Below are positions 7,856 through 18,537 of a stretch of 64,000 bases of DNA, one piece after another. How positions within the stretch are numbered: position 1 is the stretch's first letter; every line of letters starts with the position of its first letter. The notes under the pieces were generated by a model. It was not told the DNA's origin, made no database searches, and saw only the letters and a list, made by a program, of their open reading frames with translations. A program made the translations under genes and the position numbers. Origin of the DNA: Pedosphaera parvula Ellin514 (GTDB lineage: Bacteria; Verrucomicrobiota; Verrucomicrobiia; Limisphaerales; Pedosphaeraceae); NCBI RefSeq assembly GCF_000172555.1, contig NZ_ABOX02000024.1, forward strand, positions 1 through 64,000. Direction: 5' to 3'.

Positions 7856-9339
7856 GAACGCTTTGGTTGTTTTTGCTTTTTTTATATGCCGCACGGCCTG
7901 CCAGCGCCGAGAAGGCAGTGGTGGGGTCGAAAGTTTTTACGGAATCCTATGTGCTGGGAGAGATTGCCAGGAAGGCGATTGAGAATGCTGGTGTTCCATG
8001 CGAACACAAACAGGGGATGGGTGGCACGATTATTTTATGGGAAGCCCTGAAGCAGGGGACCATTACCGCCTATCCGGATTATACTGGAACGATTCGTGAA
8101 GAAATTCTTAAGCTGAAGAAGGAGACAACGGTTGATGAGTTGCGGACCGAGCTGGCCCGGCAGGGCATAGGGATGACCCGCGAACTGGGATTTAATAACA
8201 CATATGCGTTGGTGATGAATCGCAAGAAGGCTGAAGCATTGGGCATCCACAAAATCAGTGATCTCCGCAATCATCCGGAACTGCGCCTGGGATTGAACCA
8301 TGAATTTCTAAAACGCCAGGATGGTTGGGAACCTTTGGCGAAGCGTTACAACCTGCAAATGCGTGATGTCAGCGGCATCGATCACATGTTGGGCTATACT
8401 GCGCTGGCCAATGGCTCGATCGATTTGAAGGAAGCCTATTCCACTGATGCCAAAATTGCGGAGAATGACCTGGTGGTTTTGCAGGATGACCTGAACTTTT
8501 TTCCCGCTTACAAGGCGGTTTTCCTTTACCGCATGGATGCTGATCCGCGTGTGGTCGAAGCTTTGAAGAAACTCGAAGGGAGCATCAACGAGAACTTGAT
8601 GATGCAGTTAAATGCCAAAGCGGAGCAGACCAAGGACTACTCCCTGGCAGCGGCAATGTATTTCGGAGAAAAGAGTGCGCACCTGGGGCAGGGAGATCAA
8701 TCGAGAAGAATGCTGGTCAAGATAGCGCACTGGACCGGGCGACACCTTTTGCTGGTGGGAATATCATTGTTTTTTGCCATCATCATAGGAATTCCGCTGG
8801 GCATTTGGGCCAGCAAGCCGGGATTGGCGAGTCAGATCATCATTGGCACCTCCGGATTGGTTCAAACCGTACCGGCACTGGCTTTGCTCGCGCTGCTAAT
8901 ACCAATCCCCTTCCTGGGGGTTAGCATAACAACGGCCATCGTTGCACTCTTTTTTTACAGTCTGCTTCCAATTGTGCGCAACACGGCAGCAGGACTGCAA
9001 AGCATTCCCACACCTTTGCGTGAGTCAGCAGCGGCGCTTGGTTTGGAACCGGGCGCCCAGTTAAGAAAAATTTTCCTGCCCATGGCTTCGCGCACCATTT
9101 TGGCTGGCGTCAAGACCAGCGCGATCATCAACGTCGGTTCGGCGACGCTGGCGGCGTTGATTGGGGCGGGAGGGTTGGGCGAGCCAATCATCAGCGGGTT
9201 GAATTTGAATGATCATGCGACCATACTCGAAGGAGCAATCCCGGCAGCCATTCTTGCACTGTTCGTGCAGTTCTTTTTCGATTTTTTGGATCGCTTTCTC
9301 ATTCCCAAAGGGTTGCGGATTTCCTCTCCGAATTCCTGA
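7852..9339 (+). CDS. Substrate-binding protein fused to ABC permease (OpuCB/C- or EgtU-like)
   Basis: A 495-residue fusion. A signal peptide (about 1-19) is followed by an OpuAC-type binding domain (about 20-285) with the family marks GSKVFTESYVLGEI and AYPDYTGT. The permease domain is C-terminal (about 295-490), with five to six hydrophobic segments and a coupling loop ESAAALGLEPGAQLRKIFLP. In the described ergothioneine importer EgtUBC the permease is N-terminal and the binding domain C-terminal; here the order is reversed, so the binding domain would be tethered to the first membrane helix. Together with the upstream ATPase it makes a full importer. Substrate is inferred from the egtBD context only. 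Confidence 0.88.
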   Translation: MRTLWLFLLFLYAARPASAEKAVVGSKVFTESYVLGEIARKAIENAGVPCEHKQGMGGTIILWEALKQGTITAYPDYTGTIREEILKLKKETTVDELRTELARQGIGMTRELGFNNTYALVMNRKKAEALGIHKISDLRNHPELRLGLNHEFLKRQDGWEPLAKRYNLQMRDVSGIDHMLGYTALANGSIDLKEAYSTDAKIAENDLVVLQDDLNFFPAYKAVFLYRMDADPRVVEALKKLEGSINENLMMQLNAKAEQTKDYSLAAAMYFGEKSAHLGQGDQSRRMLVKIAHWTGRHLLLVGISLFFAIIIGIPLGIWASKPGLASQIIIGTSGLVQTVPALALLALLIPIPFLGVSITTAIVALFFYSLLPIVRNTAAGLQSIPTPLRESAAALGLEPGAQLRKIFLPMASRTILAGVKTSAIINVGSATLAALIGAGGLGEPIISGLNLNDHATILEGAIPAAILALFVQFFFDFLDRFLIPKGLRISSPNS

Positions 9340-9368
9340 ATGGAATCCAGGGCCTGAGGATTCACCCC

Positions 9369-9436
9369 CCCGTCGACGGGTGTACAGAAACACTTTCATG
9401 TAAAGACAAAATAGTGGGGATGCTCCGCCTCCCCAC
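9369..9436. terminator. Palindrome and stem-loop downstream of the transporter gene
   Basis: A perfect 12-bp palindrome CCCGTCGACGGG lies at 9369-9380. A second stem, GTGGGGA/TCCCCAC with a 9-nt loop, lies at 9414-9436. Neither is followed by a T-run, so the terminator reading is tentative. Confidence 0.35.
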
Positions 9437-9569
9437 AAGAAGCTGTTTACAGGACCGTGTGCGCGTGATAAGTGTTCACAACAACACCAATGAACCGAGC
9501 TGCTGATAATTCAGTTTGCACAATTGCTGGCGAGCCGGCATTGGAGCGGATCCCGCAAAAACTTCCATT

Positions 9570-10898
9570 ATGAAAAACTCTGCTTTTAACACCAAGGTGA
9601 GCCGTCGGCGCTTTCTGGCCGCAGCAGGCGCTGCCGCCGTTTTGCCCACCATCATTCCCGCAACTGCATTTGGGCGGAGCAACAAAAAGGCTCCTTCCGA
9701 CCGAATCACCATGGGCGTGGTTGGTTGGGGCATGCAAGGGCCGGGGAATACCAACTCCTTCCTGGGCCTGGATGATGTGCAGGTCGTGGCTGCCTGTGAC
9801 CTCGATAAAAACCATTTGAATGCGGCCGTGGATAAAATTAACGGCCATTACGGGAATAAAGATTGCAAAGCTTATCATGATTTTCGCGAACTGATGGCCC
9901 GGGAAGACATCGATGCTGTGATGCTGGCCGTGCCGGATCATTGGCACGCCCTGGTTGCGACTGAAGCCGCAAAGCATAAGAAGGACATTTACGGCGAGAA
10001 GCCACTCGCCCGGACGATTGCCGAACAGCAGGCGATCGTGAAGGCAGTGGAGAAGAACAACCGCATCTGGCAGACGGGTTCCTGGCAACGCTCCACCCCC
10101 AATTTCCATAAAGGCGCTGAAATTGTCCGGAATGGGATGATTGGAAAAATCACGCACGTGGAAGTGGGATTACCGGGGGGACACAGTGATTTCGCCAAGA
10201 CCGGGGACCAGAAAATGCCCAGCGACCCGCCGCCGGAACTGGATTATGAGATGTGGATTGGAGCTTCCAAGATGGAACAGTATATCAAGGCGCGGGTGCA
10301 TATGAACTGGCGTTGGAATTACAATACTGGTGGGGGGCAACTGTTGGATTGGATTGGCCATCATGGAGACATTGCTCATTGGGGTTTGGATTTCGATAAT
10401 AATGGTCCTTCGGAGATTGAAGGCACGGGCGAATTTCCGGCGCCGGATTCGGTATGGAATACGGCGACGAAGTATAAGATCGAATTGAAGTATCCGAATG
10501 ATGTCACCATGACGATCGCGGGTGGATATCCGGAGATCAAAGGCGGCACGAAATGGATTGGCACCGATGGCTGGGTCCGGGTGGATCGCGGAGTTTTTGA
10601 AGCCAGCAATGAGGATTGGAGAGACTTCAAGCAATTGCCCGATGACATGGCGAAGGTAAAGCTCTACAAGTCGGACAATCATTTCCGCAACTTCATTGAT
10701 TGTGTGAAATCGCGCAAGCCGACCATCACGCCGGTGCAGACAGCGCATCATTCAGCCATTCCCGGTCACCTGGGCCTGATTTCGATGATGGTGGGACGCA
10801 AGATCAAATGGGACGTAAAGAAGGAACATATTCTGGATGATAAAGATGCCGGCAAGTTGCTCAGTCGTGCTTATCGCTCCCCTTGGAAGCTCAGCTAA
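9570..10898 (+). CDS. Tat-exported Gfo/Idh/MocA family oxidoreductase
   Basis: The 442-residue protein opens with a twin-arginine signal (SRRRFLAAAG) and then a Rossmann NAD(P) domain (MGVVGWGMQGPGNT). The family motif EKPLA follows, with the C-terminal alpha/beta domain containing GGGQLLDWIGHHGDIAHWGL. The His-rich GHHGDIAHW element is typical of this secreted group, which acts on sugars or polyols; the substrate is not known. The ATG at 9570 gives a standard Tat peptide, although the ribosome site is poor. It is convergent with the next gene (5 bp between stops). Confidence 0.9.
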   Translation: MKNSAFNTKVSRRRFLAAAGAAAVLPTIIPATAFGRSNKKAPSDRITMGVVGWGMQGPGNTNSFLGLDDVQVVAACDLDKNHLNAAVDKINGHYGNKDCKAYHDFRELMAREDIDAVMLAVPDHWHALVATEAAKHKKDIYGEKPLARTIAEQQAIVKAVEKNNRIWQTGSWQRSTPNFHKGAEIVRNGMIGKITHVEVGLPGGHSDFAKTGDQKMPSDPPPELDYEMWIGASKMEQYIKARVHMNWRWNYNTGGGQLLDWIGHHGDIAHWGLDFDNNGPSEIEGTGEFPAPDSVWNTATKYKIELKYPNDVTMTIAGGYPEIKGGTKWIGTDGWVRVDRGVFEASNEDWRDFKQLPDDMAKVKLYKSDNHFRNFIDCVKSRKPTITPVQTAHHSAIPGHLGLISMMVGRKIKWDVKKEHILDDKDAGKLLSRAYRSPWKLS

Positions 10899-10903
10899 GT
10901 GGC

Positions 10904-12469
10904 TTAAGGCTCCGCGGCCTTGGGCTTGATGGTGTTGAGATAAGTGCGCCATAAGTCCAGGTCTACGTAGAGTTCGAAGAAAGTTTTTGGACGCAGTTCA
11001 AACAAACCCACCATCAGGTGGGTTTTGTTTTTGTCCAGATTGGCATGCAGGTCGGTGGAGGCGATCATGATGGGAGCTTCAGGGTCCTGCGGGATAGCGG
11101 AGTACCAGCCGATGCTTGGGAAGTCTCGCAAATAATAGGGCAGAGGCCAATATTCGCTTCCGGACGCCATTACCTTGATCGTGACCTGATTCTTTTCCGG
11201 GGAAGCTTGAGCGATGGCATTTACTTTTGCGACCAGGTTGAGGATGTCTGGCGAAGTCTGCGAATAGATATAAGGATTTTTGCGGTCGGCAGCATAGGTG
11301 GTGCTGAGTTGGCGGGCTTGCAACGTTAGATGGGCTGCACCTATCAGGAGCAACAGATTGACTGCGATTTTAACTGCGCGCCGCCGCATGAGGTTGATCA
11401 GGGCCACGGCCCCAAAACCAGCCATTAAAATCATCCCCTGCCAAAAAGTCAGCAGACACCACGGAGTTTTGTAGGGAATGGCGGCATAAATTGCGGTAAT
11501 GATGAGCGTGTAAAAAGCCAGAAAGCGTAGAAATTTTACGTTCGCTCCGACCGTGCCTTTGCGCGTGAAGGTGGTGATGATTCCGATGCCGGCTAAAATC
11601 AGGATGAATGTCTCCGTGAAGACGGGGCCGCTGCCATTGTGAAAGAAAGTGAGACGTTCAAGATAAAAGTTCCATGGGTGAATGTGCGGTGAGGAGCCTT
11701 GAGCACGATGTGTCCAGGGTAAATAGGCGCGAAAGGCATCCAATGGACCGTTGAGGTTGGTCAAGAAGGAAGAAAGAAGCACAAACGCTACCGCGAGCCA
11801 GATCACGAGACCGGCAGCAACGTGGGGAAAACTAACCTTAAATTGCGAGGGTGGATCGCTGGCATCAATGCGTTGGATCCAAATCCAATTCAGCAGTAAG
11901 GCCATCAAGATTGCCGCCAAAGTGAGAACAAAGGTTTCCTTGGTTGCCTGCATGAGGCCGATGGCGGCCCCGGTGAGCATGGCCCAGCCCAGCTTGCGAG
12001 TGCGCGTGTAACGCCAGCCGGCGGCGATGGTCAGCAAGGTGAAAAAACCCAGCAGTATTTCATGAATGTAATAGCGGCTGTAGAAAACCATCGCGGGAGA
12101 GATGGTAATGAGGAAAGCGGCGCAGGCGGTGGCGCGGTAGCCGAGGGCATCAGCCACCAGTGGCAACAGGAGAATCAAGCCGACACCAAAGAGGACGTTG
12201 ACAGTCCTGAGCCGGATTTCAGAAAGATAATTTGCGCTGGAACCGCCACTGAGTTTGTCCACCAGCCAGGTGAAGTACGGAAGCGTTGGGCCATGGAACT
12301 CGTTTGGATCGTAATGATACGAGCCCTGGTTGTGGAGCGTTTGAAATTTGATGGCATTCACCCCCTCATCATTGTGCATGGGGCGAATGTCCAACTGAGG
12401 GCATCGCAGGGCGAGCGCGGCCAGCATGGCAGCCAGCAGAAACAGGCCCAGCCTGGCAGCCCGGTTCAT
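10904..12469 (-). CDS. Polytopic membrane glycosyltransferase, Agl23/TIGR03663-like
   Basis: A 521-residue membrane protein with about ten hydrophobic helices. The N-terminal loop holds RPMHNDEGVNAIKF, the acidic DE motif of GT39/GT-C enzymes that transfer sugars from lipid carriers. FHGPTLPYFTW follows. This matches the family called flippase activity-associated protein Agl23. It should act at the cytoplasmic membrane on a polyprenyl-linked sugar. The end of the upstream discoidin-like gene overlaps its start by 4 bp, so the two are co-translated and may work on the same surface glycan. Confidence 0.82.
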   Translation of the reverse strand: MNRAARLGLFLLAAMLAALALRCPQLDIRPMHNDEGVNAIKFQTLHNQGSYHYDPNEFHGPTLPYFTWLVDKLSGGSSANYLSEIRLRTVNVLFGVGLILLLPLVADALGYRATACAAFLITISPAMVFYSRYYIHEILLGFFTLLTIAAGWRYTRTRKLGWAMLTGAAIGLMQATKETFVLTLAAILMALLLNWIWIQRIDASDPPSQFKVSFPHVAAGLVIWLAVAFVLLSSFLTNLNGPLDAFRAYLPWTHRAQGSSPHIHPWNFYLERLTFFHNGSGPVFTETFILILAGIGIITTFTRKGTVGANVKFLRFLAFYTLIITAIYAAIPYKTPWCLLTFWQGMILMAGFGAVALINLMRRRAVKIAVNLLLLIGAAHLTLQARQLSTTYAADRKNPYIYSQTSPDILNLVAKVNAIAQASPEKNQVTIKVMASGSEYWPLPYYLRDFPSIGWYSAIPQDPEAPIMIASTDLHANLDKNKTHLMVGLFELRPKTFFELYVDLDLWRTYLNTIKPKAAEP

Positions 12470-13176
12470 TTCACCGGGCGGCCGTAAATTTCCACTTCCG
12501 TATACTCGTTGAGCGAACTATCGGTGTTGCCTTTGGAATAGAGACGAACGAATTGGGCTTTTTCACCCTTGGCATCGAAGGTCCTGCCGGAGTTGGTTTC
12601 AAAATATTCGCGATCGGTGCCGACACCAAGGCCGGAGGAGTTGTCCGTGTCATTATTAAATATGGTGCGGACATTCTTTGTAAACGCGGCATCGTCTGCA
12701 ATCTGGGCAACGACGTCATGGTACACTTTTGGGACGTCGTGTGCATGCCAGACGACAATGGCGAAGACCTCCTGCGGAGCGCCGAGATCGAATTGAATCC
12801 ATTGCCTACCCTTGCGCAGCAGGATCACAGCGTCATCTGTGGCTTCTTTATTACCATCAACAATCTTCTTCAACACGGCTGGCGAGCTGTTGGTGTCGCT
12901 GGTGGTGATGCTTTTTCCGGGAGCGATATTCACCGCATCCTTCGGGATCATCAATGGCGCCTGAGGTTTGTCGTCGATGGCACCTGCGGTGGTGCCCGGG
13001 GGAGTTTCCTTGGGAGTGCCGACGAACTTGGCCATGGGCAACTTGGGCTTCAAAGGCACCAAATCTTCGGCCGAGGCAATGGAACCAAAGAGCAAAACCG
13101 AAGAAAGGGAGAGGCAAAGCCAGCTTATGGAATGCATAGCTGTTTGTGTATGTGAGTTGGCTTGCATGCGGATCAT
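12466..13176 (-). CDS. Secreted discoidin-like (F5/8 type C) protein
   Basis: A signal peptide is visible (SWLCLSLSSVLLFGSIASA) and then a proline-rich linker. A beta-sandwich domain follows from about residue 80, starting INIAPGKS-like (VNIAPGKSITTSD), then RQWIQFDLGAPQEVFAIVVWH and ending EYTEVEIYGRPVK, the layout of galactose-binding-like domains. It probably binds carbohydrate outside the cell. Possible starts are 13176 and 13137; neither has a good ribosome site, and the later one gives a more usual signal peptide. It overlaps the Agl23-like gene by 4 bp. Confidence 0.7.
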   Translation of the reverse strand: MIRMQANSHTQTAMHSISWLCLSLSSVLLFGSIASAEDLVPLKPKLPMAKFVGTPKETPPGTTAGAIDDKPQAPLMIPKDAVNIAPGKSITTSDTNSSPAVLKKIVDGNKEATDDAVILLRKGRQWIQFDLGAPQEVFAIVVWHAHDVPKVYHDVVAQIADDAAFTKNVRTIFNNDTDNSSGLGVGTDREYFETNSGRTFDAKGEKAQFVRLYSKGNTDSSLNEYTEVEIYGRPVK

Positions 13177-13276
13177 GACGAGATATTAACTGGAGTAGCC
13201 GCCATGACAAGCAGGAAGGAATTAACAATTATTGAATATTTTGCATCTGCAGGCCGTCTTCAGCTAGACTTTTCCA

Positions 13277-16200
13277 ATGAAGCTCTCCTACGTCACTTTT
13301 GGGCTTTTGATTTTGTCCGCTGGTCCGTTAATCCCGATTAACGGCGCGGCAGCCTCATCGTCGAGCAAGACCATTGATTTCAACCGCGATGTTCGACCGA
13401 TCCTTTCGGATAATTGTTTCAACTGTCATGGGCCGGATGAAAAGCGGCGCAAGGCGAAGTTGCGATTGGACATCGCTGAGGGAGCAGTCGAGGTGCGGGA
13501 AGGCAAACAGGCCATCAAACCGAAGGACCTCCAGGCAAGCGAAGTCTGGCGTCGCATTAATACGAAAGATCCGGACGACATGATGCCACCGCCGGATAGC
13601 AACAAAAAGCTGACCGAGCAGCAGATTCAAACCTTGAAGCGCTGGATTGAAGGGGGAGCGCAGTACAAAGGTCATTGGGCTTTTGAAGCACCACGAAAAC
13701 CGGGACTGCCGAAGATTAAGAACCGGCGCTGGGCGCGGAACGAAATTGATTATTTCATTGGCGCGGGGTTGGAAGAGAAGAAGCTCAAGCCCGAGTCCGA
13801 GGCGAGCAAGGAAAAGTTGATTCGCCGCGTGACCTTTGATCTTACCGGCTTGCCACCCACACCGGAAGAGGTGGATGCGTTTCTGGCAGACAAGCAGGCT
13901 GGTGCCTATGAGCGATTGGTGGATCGTTTGCTAAACTCGCCACGATATGGAGAGCATCAGGCACGGTATTGGCTGGATGCGGTGAGGTATGGCGACACGC
14001 ATGGTTTGCATTTGGACAATGAGCGGTCGATGTGGCCATATCGTGATTGGGTGGTGAAGGCTTTCAATGAGAACATGCCTTACGACCAGTTTACCATCTG
14101 GCAGATTGCGGGCGATCTATTGCCCCAGGCCACGCGAGAGCAGAAAATTGCCTCCGGCTATAACCGTTGCAACGTTACCACGAGTGAAGGGGGAGCCATC
14201 GCGGATGAGTTTTATGTGCGATATGCGATTGACCGTACAGAGACAACGAGTGTGGTCTGGATGGGATTGACGGCGGGTTGTGCGGTATGTCACGACCACA
14301 AGTTTGACCCGCTCACGCAGAAGGAATTTTATTCGCTCTACGCGTTCTTCAACAATTGCACCGAGCAGGCGATGGATGGTAATGCACTGCTCACGCCGCC
14401 CGTAATGAAATTGCCCAGTCCGGAACAAGAGGAAAAAGTGGCCGGATACGACAAGGAAATTGCGGCGTTAAAAAAGGAAATGTCGGAAGAGGTGAAAAAA
14501 GTGGATTACAAGGATCCCGGGCCGCATGAAATAAAAGAACTGCCGGAAGCGCGCGAGGTTATTTATGTCGATGATGAATTTCCCGGCGGGGCGAAGCCGG
14601 AAAAAGTGGATGGCACGCCAGATATCGAGTGGGTCACTGCGGAGAATGGGCAGATCTTTAGCGGCAAGAGGGCCATCAAGAGGACGGCCACAGGATTGGC
14701 GCAGGATGTTTTTCAGAATGCCAAACCGTCGTTGGTTGTGGGCAAGGGAGACAAACTGTTTGCGTATGTTTATTTGGACCCGAAGAATCCGCCCAAGGCA
14801 ATCATGCTGCAATTTCATACCACAGATTGGATGTATCGGGCGAACTGGGGTGATGAAGACGCGATTCCATTTGGCGAGAAGGGAAAGGCGCTGAAAAAAA
14901 TCATGGGGCCACTGCCCCCGGTTGGTGAGTGGGTAAGGCTGGAAGTGGATACGGACAAGCTGGAGATGAAAACGGGTTTGCGCATCAATGGCATCGCCTT
15001 CACCCAATACGGTGGCACGGTTTATTGGGATAAGGCTGGCGCGATGACGAAGTTGGAGCAGGAGGATCGGTCCGGGCAATCACAATGGGCCTGGGAGGTG
15101 CACACCAAGGCGGAGAATGCGGCTGGCCTGCCGGCAGACATTGCGAAGATTATTCGTGAACGCACCGATAAGCGGACTGAAGCTGAAGGCAAAAAGCTCC
15201 GCGAATATTACCTGGAAAATATTTATGAGGAGGCCCGGAAAATTTTGCAGCCGCTGAATGCGAAGGTTGCGCCGATTCAGAAGCAACGACAAGAGTTGGA
15301 AGATAAAATTCCGGGGACGCTGGTGATGCAGGAGATGGAAAAGCCACGGGGGACTTTTGTGTTGAAACGTGGTGAGTATGATAAGAAAGGCGAGGAGGTT
15401 CAACCGGGTGTGCCGCACTTCCTGCCACCCCTGCCAAAGACTGATAAGACCAACCGGTTGGCGCTGGCGCAATGGCTGGTTTCGACGAATCATCCGCTGA
15501 CATCGCGAGTGATTGTGAATCGTTACTGGCAGCAGTTCTTTGGAATTGGTTTGGTAAAGACGGCGCAGGATTTCGGTTCGCAAGGGGAATGGCCGTCCAA
15601 CCCGGAATTGCTGGATTGGCTGGCGTGTCGTTTTATGGAGAGCGGATGGAATGTGCAGGCAATGCATCGGCTGATGGTGACGTCGGCGGCGTATCGACAG
15701 GATTCCCATGTGACGCCGCAGAAACTGGAAGTGGATCCGGAGAATCGATTGGTTTCCCGGGGGCCGAGGTTCCGCCTCGACGCGGAGGAGATTCGGGATA
15801 ACGCGCTTTACGCGAGCGGATTATTGCTGGAGAAGATGGGCGGGCACGCGGTGCGCCCTTATCAACCAGAGGGCATTTGGGAAGCGGTGGGTTACACCGC
15901 CAGCAATACGGCCAAGTATACACAGGAGCATGGGGATGCACTGTATCGGCGAAGCCTTTACACGTTTTGGAAGCGAACCGCACCGCCGCCGTCGATGATC
16001 ACCTTTGATGCGCCTTCGCGGGAGAAATATTGTGTGCGACGCGAACGGACCGACACGCCGCTGCAGGCATTGGTAACGATGAATGACACTCAATTCATTG
16101 AAGCCGCACGGCACCTGGCTGAGCGCATGCTGCAACATGAAAAAAATGTGGATCAACGGTTGGATTATGGGTTTAGGGTGCTGACCGCGCGTCATCCTTC

Positions 16201-16399
16201 GGCATTTGAAAAGACCGTGCTTAAGGAAACCCTGACTAAACATCTGGCCAAATATCAGCAAGACGAGGCAGCCGCGAAGAAGCTGATCGCAGCAGGTGAA
16301 ACTCCGGCGAGCAAGGAAACCAATCCATCGGAATTGGCGGCATATACGATGGTTGCGAGCCTGTTGTTGAACCTTGATGAAGTGGTGAATAGGAATTGA
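13277..16399 (+). CDS. PSD1 / planctomycete cytochrome c domain protein (DUF1549-DUF1553)
   Basis: A 1040-residue secreted protein. After a signal peptide comes the planctomycete-type cytochrome c domain with one heme site CFNCH and RPILSDN. DUF1549 follows at about 150-360 (RVTFDLTGLPPTPEEV, ARYWLDAVRYGDTHG, and a second heme-like CAVCHDHKFDPL). DUF1553 lies at about 740-1000 (SRVIVNRYWQQFFG, RREPTDTPLQALVTMND-like). Between them, about 430-590, an inserted region resembles a concanavalin/LamG jelly roll (FAYVYLDPKNPPKAIMLQFHT). The family is expanded in Planctomycetes and Verrucomicrobia and probably serves extracytoplasmic redox steps in polysaccharide use. The DUF1501 gene follows 6 bp later, the usual pairing. 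Confidence 0.92.
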   Translation: MKLSYVTFGLLILSAGPLIPINGAAASSSSKTIDFNRDVRPILSDNCFNCHGPDEKRRKAKLRLDIAEGAVEVREGKQAIKPKDLQASEVWRRINTKDPDDMMPPPDSNKKLTEQQIQTLKRWIEGGAQYKGHWAFEAPRKPGLPKIKNRRWARNEIDYFIGAGLEEKKLKPESEASKEKLIRRVTFDLTGLPPTPEEVDAFLADKQAGAYERLVDRLLNSPRYGEHQARYWLDAVRYGDTHGLHLDNERSMWPYRDWVVKAFNENMPYDQFTIWQIAGDLLPQATREQKIASGYNRCNVTTSEGGAIADEFYVRYAIDRTETTSVVWMGLTAGCAVCHDHKFDPLTQKEFYSLYAFFNNCTEQAMDGNALLTPPVMKLPSPEQEEKVAGYDKEIAALKKEMSEEVKKVDYKDPGPHEIKELPEAREVIYVDDEFPGGAKPEKVDGTPDIEWVTAENGQIFSGKRAIKRTATGLAQDVFQNAKPSLVVGKGDKLFAYVYLDPKNPPKAIMLQFHTTDWMYRANWGDEDAIPFGEKGKALKKIMGPLPPVGEWVRLEVDTDKLEMKTGLRINGIAFTQYGGTVYWDKAGAMTKLEQEDRSGQSQWAWEVHTKAENAAGLPADIAKIIRERTDKRTEAEGKKLREYYLENIYEEARKILQPLNAKVAPIQKQRQELEDKIPGTLVMQEMEKPRGTFVLKRGEYDKKGEEVQPGVPHFLPPLPKTDKTNRLALAQWLVSTNHPLTSRVIVNRYWQQFFGIGLVKTAQDFGSQGEWPSNPELLDWLACRFMESGWNVQAMHRLMVTSAAYRQDSHVTPQKLEVDPENRLVSRGPRFRLDAEEIRDNALYASGLLLEKMGGHAVRPYQPEGIWEAVGYTASNTAKYTQEHGDALYRRSLYTFWKRTAPPPSMITFDAPSREKYCVRRERTDTPLQALVTMNDTQFIEAARHLAERMLQHEKNVDQRLDYGFRVLTARHPSAFEKTVLKETLTKHLAKYQQDEAAAKKLIAAGETPASKETNPSELAAYTMVASLLLNLDEVVNRN

Positions 16400-16405
16400 G
16401 ATATT

Positions 16406-17887
<1,482 letters not shown>

Positions 17888-18128
17888 GCATATGGTTGCC
17901 AGAGAACGATTTGCATATGTTTCTTGCGCAAATTGATGGTCGTTTAAATTACGATTTTTTGCGATATAGTTTGCATTCGAGAAGTGGTGACGTAGGGTGA
18001 CAGAGCTTTTAGGCAACTAGTCGATTCAAGGCATGGAAGATCTTCAGTTGAATTTGTTTCAGTGATGATTTGAAACCCGGTGTTCGGGTACAGTCTGGGA
18101 AAGAGCAGTGGGTCTAAACAATATTATC

Positions 18129-18473
18129 ATGAACAAATTATACATAGGAAATCTTTCCTTCGACGCCACCGAAAACGACGTCCAGGATTTATTCGCCCAA
18201 CACGGTCCGGTGACTGAAGTCAACCTGATCATGGACAAAATGACCGGCCGCGCCCGCGGTTTTGGTTTCGTGACCATGTCCACCAAGGAAGGCGCTGACG
18301 CAGCGGTCCAAAACCTCAACGGCAAGCAATGGCAAGGTCGCGCATTGACCGTGAACGAAGCTCGTCCTCGTGAAGAGCGTTCGGGCGGCGGTGGTGGCGG
18401 CGGCGGAAGCCGTGGTGGTTACGGTGGCGGCAGTGGTGGTGGCGGCGGCGCACGTCGTCAGAATCGCTATTAA
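18129..18473 (+). CDS. RRM-type RNA-binding protein with glycine-rich tail
   Basis: The 114-residue protein has a single RNA recognition motif with RNP2 KLYIGNLSF and RNP1 RGFGFVTM. A C-terminal low-complexity tail of glycine, serine and arginine follows (about 85-114). Bacterial members of this group are small, often cold-induced RNA chaperones. The ATG at 18129 places RNP2 at the start; an in-frame GTG at 18108 would add 7 residues. About 240 bp of non-coding sequence precede it and a strong terminator follows, so it is probably monocistronic. Confidence 0.9.
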   Translation: MNKLYIGNLSFDATENDVQDLFAQHGPVTEVNLIMDKMTGRARGFGFVTMSTKEGADAAVQNLNGKQWQGRALTVNEARPREERSGGGGGGGGSRGGYGGGSGGGGGARRQNRY

Positions 18474-18506
18474 TTGGCGAGCCAATCGGAAACGATTTTT
18501 TGACAG

Positions 18507-18537
18507 TGGGACTTTGGAAACAAAGTCCCATTTTTTT
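18507..18537 (+). terminator. Rho-independent terminator of the RRM gene
   Basis: A perfect 10-bp stem (TGGGACTTTG / CAAAGTCCCA) closes a GAAA tetraloop and is followed by seven T. It lies 33 bp after the stop codon. Confidence 0.95.
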
